This document shows, one piece after another, positions 1 through 6,404 of a DNA stretch of 6,511 nt. The stretch is from contig JABMMY010000272.1 in assembly GCA_013205415.1 (NCBI GenBank), positions 1 through 6,511 of the forward strand, in the 5' to 3' direction. The position numbers were made by a program, and so were the translations under genes. The number at the start of each line of letters is the position of its first letter. Position 1 is the stretch's first letter. This DNA comes from Deltaproteobacteria bacterium (GTDB taxonomy: Bacteria > Bdellovibrionota > FAC87 > UBA2466). Below the pieces are notes generated by a model that was not told the origin of the DNA, ran no database searches, and was given only the letters and a program-made list of their open reading frames with translations.

Positions 1-992
1 GTTTGAAAATTGGAGCCGGTCTAGCCGAGACAATGGTAGTCGGTGGCACTGAAAGTATGAGCAATATGCCCTTGATTTTTGGTGAAGAGATGAAGGATTT
101 GTTTGCCACTCTTACCTTTTCTAAATCGCAGGTTGAAAAGCTAGAGAAACTCACCCACTTTCGTCCTCAATGGTTAAAGCCGGTAGTCTCTATTATGGAA
201 GGGCTTACCGATCCTATTTCGGGAATGAATATGGGAGAGACCGCTGAAATTTTGGCAAGAGACTTTCATTTAACTCGCCAGATGCAGGATGCCTTCGCAG
301 TTAAATCTCATCAAAAGACGATCGAGGCTCAAAAAATAGGTAAATTAAAGGAGGAGATATCACCCATAGTGGTAGAGCCCGATTACAAAGAGATATTCGA
401 GTCTGACAATGGGCCTAGAGATGGACAGTCGATGGCGAGTTTAGCCAAACTCAAACCCTTCTTTGATAGAGAAAATGGAACGGTAACTGCGGGCAATGCC
501 TGTCCGATCACAGATGGTGCGGTGGCACTTCTACTAATGTCGGAAGAAAAGGCTAAGGCTGAAGGACGAGAGATTTTGGGAACGATTGCTGGGTTTACCT
601 TTTCGGGTTGTGAACCCAAGCGAATGGGAATGGGACCTATCTATTCCTCCGCTTCACTTTTAGATGAAATGGGAATCGATTTTTCCGAAGTGGGACTGGT
701 GGAACTTAATGAAGCCTTTGCAGCTCAGGTGCTGGCCAATCAGATGGCGTGGAACTCCGACAAATATGCACAGGAAAAATTGGGGCGTAAAAAAGCTTTG
801 GGGGAACTTCGTGATGATATTTTAAATGTGAATGGTGGAGCTATTGCTTTAGGCCATCCGGTGGGAGCCACGGGGGGCCGATTGGTCATCACCCTATTAA
901 ATGAAATGAAACGTAGAAAAGTGGCTAAAGGATTGGCCACTCTTTGTATCGGCGGCGGCCAAGGGGCAGCCTTTTTATTGGAGAGAAACTAA
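1..992 (+). CDS. fadI: 3-ketoacyl-CoA thiolase, FadI-like, 5'-truncated by window edge
   Basis: Thiolases cleave 3-ketoacyl-CoA with CoA to release acetyl-CoA, the last step of beta-oxidation. About 330 codons are visible, and the frame is open to base 1, so the true start and the N-terminal active-site cysteine lie upstream. Counting from the codon at base 3, the following are seen: the GGTESMS segment (14-20) that follows the nucleophile region in thiolases, the DGA segment near 171, the NEAFA motif at 236-240, the GHPVGATG loop with catalytic His at 285, and the CIGGGQG loop with the second catalytic Cys at 315. The insert between NEAFA and the GHP loop, and the position directly before a FadJ-type gene, favour FadI (or mitochondrial beta-subunit-like) over FadA or biosynthetic thiolases. 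The stop TAA (990-992) shares its last base with the next ATG, so the two genes are almost certainly cotranscribed. Family assignment is firm; the symbol rests on gene order and similarity from memory. Confidence 0.93.
   Translation, partial: LKIGAGLAETMVVGGTESMSNMPLIFGEEMKDLFATLTFSKSQVEKLEKLTHFRPQWLKPVVSIMEGLTDPISGMNMGETAEILARDFHLTRQMQDAFAVKSHQKTIEAQKIGKLKEEISPIVVEPDYKEIFESDNGPRDGQSMASLAKLKPFFDRENGTVTAGNACPITDGAVALLLMSEEKAKAEGREILGTIAGFTFSGCEPKRMGMGPIYSSASLLDEMGIDFSEVGLVELNEAFAAQVLANQMAWNSDKYAQEKLGRKKALGELRDDILNVNGGAIALGHPVGATGGRLVITLLNEMKRRKVAKGLATLCIGGGQGAAFLLERN
980..985 (+). promoter_or_regulatory. Ribosome binding site of fadJ
   Basis: GGAGAG lies six bases before the ATG at 992, inside the last codons of the thiolase gene. 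It fixes the fadJ start at 992. The open frame extends further upstream, but that extension overlaps the thiolase gene and has no comparable site. Confidence 0.7.
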
Positions 993-3190
993 TGGAACTG
1001 ACTAGAGAAAGTTTTGAAAAAGAGGTTGCGATGTTTAAAGGGTCCTTCAAGGAGGATGCTTTTTCGATAGCAGAAAAATCTCTTACTTTGCAGAAAAAAG
1101 GAAATATCGGAATTATTAATTTTGATCAGTTTCAGGAAAAGGCTAACAAGCTTTCAACTCCTAATATGATGCGATTTTTTGAGTTGTGTCTGCAGGTGGA
1201 GGAGGACAAAACGATCGAGGCCTTGGTAATTATCAGTAGAAAGCCCTCTATTTTTATTGCGGGAGCTGACATTGCTGAAATTCAAAGGTTAGCGCGAGGA
1301 GAGGCTACCACCGATTCTCTTATCAAGCTGCAAGGGGTCTTCACCTTTTTAGAAAGCCTACCTATTCCGACGATAGCGGCTATTCATGGGGCCTGTATGG
1401 GAGGGGGAACTGAACTGGTTCTGGCCTGTGATTATCGAATCGCAAGTGACGGTCCAGAAACTAAAATCGCACTTCCTGAGGTGCTCTTAGGGGTGCTTCC
1501 TGGATGGGGTGGCACGCAGAGAATGCCACGATTGGTAGGACTGGAAAAATCTCTTGATTTAATTCTAACTGGAAAAAACCTGGATGGGCGACGCGCAAAA
1601 AAAATAGGCCTAGTTGACAAGGTGGCTCCAGTTGAATTTTTAGAGGAAAAAGCCATCGCTTGGGCTGAGGAACTTGCTAAGACAAAACAGAAAAGAACTT
1701 ATGAAACCCACATGAAAGATCGGCTTTTAGAAAAAATTCCCGGTGGCAAGTGGGTGATTTTTGATCAGGCCAAAAAAATGGTCATGAAGCAGACGAATGG
1801 AAACTATCCAGCCCCTTTGAAAATAATAGAGGTTTTAAGAAAAACCTACGGTGGAGATCTAGATAAAGGGCTGAAAATAGAGGCTAAGGCATTTACAGAT
1901 CTTGTAGTGACACCGGAATCTCAATGCCTACTAGGTATTTTTTATCTTCAAGAGAAGGTGAAGAAAGATAAAGGTGTTGAAGGGAAAATTTTTGGAAAGG
2001 AAATTAAGCGAGCCGGAGTGGTGGGAGCGGGAGTCATGGGGGGTGGAATCGCTCAACTCTTTGTCGCCAAAGGCACTCGAGTCAGAATGAAGGATATTCA
2101 ATGGGATGCTGTCGCCAAAGGATATAAGGCGGCTCATAAGATCTTCAAAAAAAGTGTTGAGAAAAAAAGAATGAAACCCAGTGAATTTGCCAATACGATG
2201 GAGCGAATCGAGGGAACGATAGATTATAGTGGCTTTAGTCATTTAGATCTTGTCGTAGAGGCCGTTGTGGAATCGCTCGAGGTGAAAAAGAAAATTTTTT
2301 CTGAATTAGACGAGAAGGTTTCTCCAGACACCGTGCTAGCTACCAATACCTCTAGTCTTTCTATTACTGCAATTGCAAAGGCGGTAAAGGATCCTAAACG
2401 GGTGGTGGGAATGCATTTTTTTAATCCCGTGGATAAAATGCCCCTAGTGGAGATCATTCGAGGAGAGGCGACTTCAGATGAAGCGGTGGCTACGGTATTT
2501 CAATATGCTAAGAGATTAGGAAAAACTCCGATCGTCGTAAAAGATGCTCCGGGATTTGTTGTGAATAGAATCTTAGGGCCCTATTTGAATGAGGCGGTTT
2601 ATCTTTTATTAGAGGGTGTGTCTCCCACAAGATTGGATCGTGTGATGGAGACCTTTGGCATGCCGATGGGCCCCATTACTTTATTAGATGAAGTGGGTCT
2701 GGATGTGGCGGCTAAAGTATCTCACGTACTATTTGAAGCTTATGGAGACAGAATGAAACCTCCTACGGCAATTGAGTTTGTAGCAAAAGAGGGGCGTCTT
2801 GGAAAAAAATCTGGAAAGGGTATTTATCTTCATCAGGATGGAAAAAGAACCGAAGATAGTGAACTTTTAGCCAAGATAGGAGTTAAAGCAGGAAAAGAGG
2901 TTACCGATGAGGAGATTAAAAAACGTCTTGTATTTGTCATGATAAATGAGGCTGCGAGAATTCTTGATGAAGGATTGGTCAGAGATGTTTCTGATATTGA
3001 TATTGGAATGATCTTTGGGACAGGATTTGCGCCTTTCAGAGGGGGACTGCTTCGTTATGCAGACTCCTTGGGAGCTCAGGTGATTGTGAGTGAGTTGGAT
3101 ATTTATAATCGAACTCATGGAACAAGATTTCAACCCTGCGAGTATCTTCAACAGTTATCTGTTCAAGATAAAAAGTTTTATCAACTCTAA
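992..3190 (+). CDS. fadJ: Fatty-acid oxidation complex alpha subunit: enoyl-CoA hydratase / 3-hydroxyacyl-CoA dehydrogenase
   Basis: This 732-residue bifunctional enzyme hydrates trans-2-enoyl-CoA and oxidises the 3-hydroxyacyl-CoA with NAD+, passing 3-ketoacyl-CoA to the thiolase encoded just upstream. Its length is close to that of E. coli FadB and FadJ (roughly 710-730). The crotonase domain (about 35-220) shows IAGADI (89-94), the oxyanion-hole region GACMGGGTE with Glu141, and LPE with Glu163, so both hydratase glutamates are kept. The Rossmann domain starts near 340 with GAGVMGGGIA (345-354). The dehydrogenase dyad is His475 in HFFNPV and Glu487. DAPGFVVNR (518-526) and GRLGKKSGKG (601-610) belong to the C-terminal dehydrogenase domains, which look complete. 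An N-terminal extension of some 25-30 residues precedes the crotonase fold compared with E. coli FadB. Start chosen from the RBS at 980. No signal peptide or membrane segment is seen, so it is cytoplasmic. Thiolase-first order matches fadIJ rather than fadBA. Confidence 0.95.
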   Translation: MELTRESFEKEVAMFKGSFKEDAFSIAEKSLTLQKKGNIGIINFDQFQEKANKLSTPNMMRFFELCLQVEEDKTIEALVIISRKPSIFIAGADIAEIQRLARGEATTDSLIKLQGVFTFLESLPIPTIAAIHGACMGGGTELVLACDYRIASDGPETKIALPEVLLGVLPGWGGTQRMPRLVGLEKSLDLILTGKNLDGRRAKKIGLVDKVAPVEFLEEKAIAWAEELAKTKQKRTYETHMKDRLLEKIPGGKWVIFDQAKKMVMKQTNGNYPAPLKIIEVLRKTYGGDLDKGLKIEAKAFTDLVVTPESQCLLGIFYLQEKVKKDKGVEGKIFGKEIKRAGVVGAGVMGGGIAQLFVAKGTRVRMKDIQWDAVAKGYKAAHKIFKKSVEKKRMKPSEFANTMERIEGTIDYSGFSHLDLVVEAVVESLEVKKKIFSELDEKVSPDTVLATNTSSLSITAIAKAVKDPKRVVGMHFFNPVDKMPLVEIIRGEATSDEAVATVFQYAKRLGKTPIVVKDAPGFVVNRILGPYLNEAVYLLLEGVSPTRLDRVMETFGMPMGPITLLDEVGLDVAAKVSHVLFEAYGDRMKPPTAIEFVAKEGRLGKKSGKGIYLHQDGKRTEDSELLAKIGVKAGKEVTDEEIKKRLVFVMINEAARILDEGLVRDVSDIDIGMIFGTGFAPFRGGLLRYADSLGAQVIVSELDIYNRTHGTRFQPCEYLQQLSVQDKKFYQL

Positions 3191-3201
3191 TACCTAAAGA
3201 A

Positions 3202-4194
3202 ATGATGAAACTTCCATCCCCCACAATTCCTATTCTAAAGAGCTATCCCAAGGGGAATGATTTAGCGGTGGTTTATCCAGATGGAATTTTGACCCTGACC
3301 TACTGGGATCTATGGTGTCTACTTACCGCGAAGCAGAAGTTTGGATCTGAGCTCTCATCATTGCGTAAAGCACTCATTGATAAGAGGCGAAATGAAAGGT
3401 TTTTTAGCTGGGGTCGTAAGGAAACGACAGAAGATCTCATCACGTTACTGTATGATCTTCAGGATCGAATCAGGGAGGTCGCATCGGTCGATGAAATTTT
3501 AAGTGGCATTCCAGAGAAGCTAGTAAAAAAGGAAACACAGAAAGCGACTCGCAATATCCTCGAAGGTCAATGCTATTACCCACCCTCCGAGCCAATGTTA
3601 CGCTCTCCCAGGCGGGTTCTTTTTACTGAGGCCATGCGTGGAATGTGGGCGAGCTTACCCATTGATCCGACTTCAATCGCAGATTTACTACGTCCCCTTT
3701 TCATTCCCAAGAAAGATCCAGGTTATTTTCCAAAAGGGGCAACCTTTGCACTGAGTCGCCGAATAGAAAAAGCAGTAGTTAAAGAGTTTTCCAAGGCAGA
3801 TGAGATCATCGTAATGAATCGCAGGGGGTACCGATACGCGGTATACCGAGCTGTACTGACCCTTTTTCATGAAGAGCACCACTGGGATGATTCCTACGGG
3901 ACGATGGGGGATCTGGGGCAATCTTGGGTAAAAGAGATTCTGGCTTTTACGGCGGATGACATTGGTGTTGATTCCAAAGTTTTCTTCAAGGATCTACTGA
4001 TGTTTTTTTGCTGGGAAAACTATGGCCTTTCGGATTCAAAGCAAGTCATCGAGTTTCTCCAACATCTCGATGGGGCCGATTTGAATCTCGCTATCGCCAT
4101 ATTGACCGATATAAAAGATCGAGCGGACCAGGGGTTCCAGGAATACCGCGCAGAAACTGCTGAAAGATTTCTGCAAAAGCTCAAATCACCCTGA
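3202..4194 (+). CDS. Hypothetical protein with HEEHH motif
   Basis: I do not recognise this 330-residue protein. No signal peptide or transmembrane segment is apparent, so it is probably cytoplasmic. The N-terminal half (about 40-120) is charged and helical in character. The most distinctive part is 215-260: an aliphatic stretch leading into HEEHH (223-227), followed by WDD, a GTMGDLG turn and Glu245, 18 residues after the last His. HEEHH formally fits the zincin pattern HExxH with a later Glu as possible third ligand, but the charged Glu at the first x is unusual, so a metallopeptidase role is only a possibility. Two ATGs (3202 and 3205) compete and neither has a clear Shine-Dalgarno site. 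The gene starts 11 bases after the fadJ stop on the same strand, so it may ride on that transcript, although nothing links it to lipid metabolism. The long uninterrupted frame with protein-like composition supports it being real. Confidence 0.7.
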   Translation: MMKLPSPTIPILKSYPKGNDLAVVYPDGILTLTYWDLWCLLTAKQKFGSELSSLRKALIDKRRNERFFSWGRKETTEDLITLLYDLQDRIREVASVDEILSGIPEKLVKKETQKATRNILEGQCYYPPSEPMLRSPRRVLFTEAMRGMWASLPIDPTSIADLLRPLFIPKKDPGYFPKGATFALSRRIEKAVVKEFSKADEIIVMNRRGYRYAVYRAVLTLFHEEHHWDDSYGTMGDLGQSWVKEILAFTADDIGVDSKVFFKDLLMFFCWENYGLSDSKQVIEFLQHLDGADLNLAIAILTDIKDRADQGFQEYRAETAERFLQKLKSP

Positions 4195-4213
4195 TAGTCT
4201 CCCGAAACTTTTC

Positions 4214-4240
4214 ATTCTAATGATCTGAATTGATTAGAAT
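4214..4240. repeat. AT-rich inverted repeat, possible weak terminator
   Basis: ATTCTAAT (4214-4221) and ATTAGAAT (4233-4240) are perfect inverted copies around an 11-base loop, 20 bases after the stop of the HEEHH gene and ending on the stop codon of the minus-strand recombinase remnant. The position between convergent genes suits a bidirectional terminator. However, the stem is A/T only and there is no real T-run, so termination is inferred and weak. Confidence 0.35.
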
Positions 4241-4473
4241 TAAATTTCCCCGAGTTCCTTCTTCGGGACAGGTGGTTCTTTAGTTTCATCGAGGTTTTTG
4301 TGTTTCTCTTCCTGGCGTGAACTCGCGAGCACTGAATTGAGTGCTGCTGCCATCTTATGTCTTTGGACGCCAGTCTGGTTGACGTACCGAAGAGTCACAT
4401 TCGGACTTTGATGGTCGAGAAGTTTTGAGACTGCATAGAAGTCTCCTGTGATCTCATTTGCGATTGTGGCAAC
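4240..4473 (-). pseudogene. Tyrosine recombinase (phage-type integrase), C-terminal remnant
   Basis: Read on the minus strand from 4473 to the stop at 4240-4242, 77 codons encode the end of a tyrosine recombinase catalytic domain. Visible pieces are ANEITGDFYAVSKLLDHQS (codons 4467-4411 and on), with the LLDH His at 4411-4413 matching the conserved LLGH box, and LRYVNQT, with the nucleophilic Tyr at 4384-4386. The His-to-Tyr spacing of nine residues is that of the XerC/XerD/lambda-integrase family. After the Tyr come about 47 residues, the last 25 or so charged and proline/glutamate/lysine-rich. Upstream the frame meets TGA (4474-4476) and TAA (4477-4479). The HxLRH arginine box, the first catalytic Arg and the DNA-binding domain are absent on both sides of that break and in neighbouring frames. 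It is therefore a truncated relic, not an active enzyme, and marks past integration of a mobile element. Confidence 0.8.
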
Positions 4474-4479
4474 TCATTA

Positions 4480-4581
4480 ATGAAATAGTTGGTGTGGGAA
4501 TGGGGTTTAAGCTGTTTTGATTTGGATTTGATGCTGTAAGTGAGTGTGGTGTCTTAGGGTGTTTTTTTTTGGGGGGGTACT
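4480..4581. other. C-poor, G/T-rich intergenic stretch with T9G7 run
   Basis: In about 100 bases only a handful of C occur on the + strand, while G and T dominate. The stretch includes nine T followed directly by seven G (4562-4577). No coding frame of useful length crosses it. It begins where the recombinase remnant breaks off, so it probably belongs to different inserted DNA. The homopolymer pair would be prone to slippage, but it lies outside any recognised gene. Confidence 0.45.
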
Positions 4582-4698
4582 ATGAGTTTTGATTTGTTGA
4601 TATTTGAGTTGCGCAAGCATGGAGTTGGATATCCAACCCTGTGTAAAACACCTGGGGTGTCACCCAGTTCCCCAAACCTCGAGGGTGGAAAGAACTAA
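4582..4698 (+). pseudogene. Small ORF, possible remnant of a helix-turn-helix protein
   Basis: An ATG at 4582, four bases after a G7 run that could act as a ribosome binding site, opens 38 codons ending at TAA 4696-4698. The product starts MSFDLLIFELRKHGVG and contains CKTPGVSPSS, which resembles the helix-turn-helix of small transposon-encoded proteins (for example the first ORF of IS66-type elements, which often read GVSPSS before an aromatic residue). The resemblance ends at the serine pair, and the rest is not recognisable, so a frameshifted or truncated relic is the best guess. The reading is weak. It could equally be a chance ORF, although its place in a mobile-element scar fits. Confidence 0.25.
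4624..4637. repeat. 14-bp perfect palindrome
   Basis: GTTGGATATCCAAC reads identically on both strands with no spacer. It lies about 130 bases before the darT start and inside the 38-codon ORF. A symmetric site of this size could bind a dimeric regulator or be a recombinase or resolvase subsite. No second copy was noticed nearby, and no role can be shown from sequence. Confidence 0.5.
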
Positions 4699-4767
4699 AA
4701 CGGAGAGATCTTTTGGGGAGCGTGGAGTGGTATTTATTTGCGCAGGGAATACATTTGAGCGTAAGAA

Positions 4768-5403
4768 ATGTCCGTGACGCGTGCTTTACATGAATTGATC
4801 CGGCAGCGGTTCCAGCTAGGTCCTGCCAATCATCTTACCCATATTGAAAACCTCGGTAGTATTGTCAAAGCCGGGGGGCTAAAACCGTTTAATCAATTGA
4901 AGGGCGCGAGCTACTTTGACCTCGCTAATCCCGACGTACAGAAGGGGCGCGCACTCATTGTCATTCCCACTACCAAGCGCCTACTTCATGACTATGTTCC
5001 GCTCTATTTTGGGTTTAAGACACCGATGGTAGCGGTCAATCAAGATAAGAACAAAGAGCTCATTTTTCTACGAGTGTCCTTGGATATATTAGCTATCACC
5101 GGGGTTGTGATTACCGATGGCAATGCCCGCGCAAAATACACAAAATTTCACCTTTACCAGTCGATCGATGACTTAAAGATACTTGATGCCAAAGCGATAC
5201 AAAGCGTGAAATACGCGGCTAATCCGATGATGAAACATCTCAAACAAGCCGAAATTTTGGTTCCTGATTTTTTGCCCTTTGCCAATGTTCTGGATGTCAT
5301 TTGCTTTGATGAAGATGCTAAAAAGCGAGTATTGGCGGGTCTTAAACAATTTGGTATACAAAAAGCGGTAGAGGTAAACCCAGGCTGGTATTTTCGGACC
5401 TGA
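4768..5403 (+). CDS. darT: DarT-type DNA ADP-ribosyltransferase toxin
   Basis: DarT toxins use NAD+ to ADP-ribosylate bases in single-stranded DNA, blocking replication; the family is known as a toxin and in phage defence. This 211-residue protein has the family marks in order: LTHIENL (23-29), whose His is expected in the NAD pocket; GGL (36-38); Arg61, a candidate for the catalytic arginine; HDYVPLYF (74-81); PM (86-87); TDGNARAKYTKF (116-127); and KQAEILVPDFLP (159-170), whose Glu162 sits where the catalytic glutamate is expected. All key residues appear present, so the toxin is probably intact. Length is normal for the family. An in-frame TAA at 4762-4764 blocks any longer N-terminus, making ATG 4768 the best start, though its Shine-Dalgarno is poor. 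The macrodomain antitoxin follows after 12 bases in one operon. Whether it modifies thymidine (DarT2-like) or guanosine (DarT1-like) cannot be decided here. Residue roles are inferred from remembered family patterns. Confidence 0.88.
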   Translation: MSVTRALHELIRQRFQLGPANHLTHIENLGSIVKAGGLKPFNQLKGASYFDLANPDVQKGRALIVIPTTKRLLHDYVPLYFGFKTPMVAVNQDKNKELIFLRVSLDILAITGVVITDGNARAKYTKFHLYQSIDDLKILDAKAIQSVKYAANPMMKHLKQAEILVPDFLPFANVLDVICFDEDAKKRVLAGLKQFGIQKAVEVNPGWYFRT

Positions 5404-5404
5404 T

Positions 5405-5409
5405 AGGAA
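5405..5409 (+). promoter_or_regulatory. Ribosome binding site of darG
   Basis: AGGAA lies six bases before the antitoxin ATG at 5416 and directly after the darT stop. It is clearly stronger than anything before darT, which would favour translation of antitoxin over toxin from a shared message. Confidence 0.65.
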
Positions 5410-5415
5410 CAAGTT

Positions 5416-5940
5416 ATGATCACCTTTGTAACAGGAAATATATTCGATTCCCCGGCTCAGGCGATTACAAATCCCATCAACTGTGCTGGTACGATGGGGA
5501 AGGGTTTAAGTCTGGAGTTTGAGCGACGCTATCCCCGGTTATGCATTGATTACAAAGCGCGCTGCGCAAAGGGATTAGTGAAACCAGGGCACCCTTACCT
5601 GTGGGAAAATGACGAAACTCAAATTCTCAATTTCCCCACCAAGCGACACTGGCGCGATAATTCTCGGATTGAAGACATCGAATCGGGTTTAAAATATTTG
5701 GCGAGCCACTATCAGGAACTTGGAATCTATACTCTGGCTCTTCCGGCACTCGGATGTGGGCTTGGAGGACTTGACTGGAAAGAGGTTAAGCTATTAATTG
5801 AGGATCATTTGGGCGGCATTCCCGATTTGGAAGTATTTGCGTATGTGCCTCATCCTCCGGCTGGGGCCAAGAAGGTTTTTGGACCTGATAAGAAACCATC
5901 CGTTGCAGCTCGATTGAAGGTCGCTGCGAGCCCTCGTTAG
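5416..5940 (+). CDS. darG: DarG-type macrodomain antitoxin (DNA ADP-ribosyl glycohydrolase)
   Basis: DarG removes the ADP-ribose that DarT puts on DNA and so neutralises the toxin. The 174-residue product is a single macrodomain: VTGNIFDSP (5-13), NPINCAGTMGKGLSLEF (19-35) with Asn22 and the MGKG loop for ADP-ribose, NFPTKRHWRDNSR (72-84), whose Lys76 lies in the motif that carries the catalytic lysine of DarG, and LPALGCGLGGLDW (109-121), the phosphate-binding loop. The KRHWR and GCGLGGLDW segments are typical of DarG rather than of general macrodomains. Well-studied DarG proteins have a second C-terminal domain and run to roughly 350 residues. Here only about 25 basic, alanine-rich residues follow the macrodomain before TAG. 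The frame stays open after that stop (see 5941-6351). The pair with darT, 12 bases apart, supports a functional toxin-antitoxin operon. Confidence 0.9.
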   Translation: MITFVTGNIFDSPAQAITNPINCAGTMGKGLSLEFERRYPRLCIDYKARCAKGLVKPGHPYLWENDETQILNFPTKRHWRDNSRIEDIESGLKYLASHYQELGIYTLALPALGCGLGGLDWKEVKLLIEDHLGGIPDLEVFAYVPHPPAGAKKVFGPDKKPSVAARLKVAASPR

Positions 5941-6351
5941 ACTTTTATCCATCAACCTCATGAGCCGCTCATTAGACCTCTTTTGCTAGGAGATACCAAT
6001 AAAATTGGGCTCATGGGCACCGACAAAGGACCATTTCCCTTCGAGCGAATAATGCCCATAACCAAACTTATAACTAGTAGATCGCTGCGGCAGAGCATTT
6101 GACCCGCGCGTAAGTGCGTGACTGGTCTACATACGGCAAAGCAACAACTATCGACCGCGAATTGCCCACAATGCAATATTGAGCCGATTCCTAACTCCCT
6201 TGGACAGACCTACCCAGTTTTTGAGGCAATACGCGACTTCATCGCAATAACCGGCGACTTCAAGAGTCGCGGAACAATGGTGCTCTCAAATTCCATACTC
6301 GATAAAGGAAGTTTAGGATTTCGTCAGATTGATCTATATGGCATAATTTAA
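5941..6351 (+). other. In-frame continuation downstream of darG, no intact gene recognised
   Basis: This stretch lacks a convincing independent gene. In the darG frame it is open for 53 codons (5941-6099), then TGA (6100-6102), then 82 codons to TAA (6349-6351). The second part could start only at GTG 6118, with no ribosome binding site, and contains a CPQC pair. A 72-codon minus-strand frame (5958-6176) overlaps it and also lacks support. None of these peptides resembles the known DarG C-terminal domain or anything else I recognise. It may be decayed coding sequence left from an insertion, or chance openness. No tRNA, attachment site or promoter stands out. Confidence 0.35.
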
Positions 6352-6372
6352 AAAGTGGTGCTAACACCTTTT
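6351..6372 (+). terminator. Possible weak intrinsic terminator
   Basis: GGTG (6357-6360) pairs with CACC (6365-6368) across a four-base loop, and AAAA before pairs with the TTTT (6369-6372) after, with a two-base bulge. The short stem with a T-run fits a weak terminator ahead of the next gene. The stem is small and the T-run brief, so this is tentative. Confidence 0.3.
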
Positions 6373-6404
6373 GTCACTTCGCGGCATCTGTTTAATTACT
6401 CTAA

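Noticed and set aside
1931..2457. Minus-strand ORFs within fadJ
   Set aside because: They lie wholly opposite conserved dehydrogenase motifs of fadJ and are antisense shadows.
4645..4670. Short stem CTGGG/CCCAG within the mini ORF as a terminator or RNA element
   Set aside because: Only five base pairs with a six-base loop and no T-run; too weak to annotate.
5936..5942. GTTAGAC at the darG stop matches the integron attC core GTTRRRY
   Set aside because: No partner RYYYAAC with an imperfect palindrome at attC-like distance was found; the upstream bases are darG coding sequence. A seven-base match is easily chance.
5958..6176. 72-codon minus-strand ORF
   Set aside because: No ribosome binding site or recognisable domain, and it overlaps the equally open + frame. 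Treated as composition-driven openness.
6118..6351. 77-codon + ORF starting at GTG as an independent gene
   Set aside because: No Shine-Dalgarno, no known domain beyond a lone CPQC pair, and it is the same frame as the darG tail, so it is described under 5941-6351 instead.
6371..6396. Promoter-like TTGTCA and TTTAAT before the exported-protein gene
   Set aside because: The spacer is only 14 bases, and transcription would begin almost at the ATG, so the pair is not convincing.
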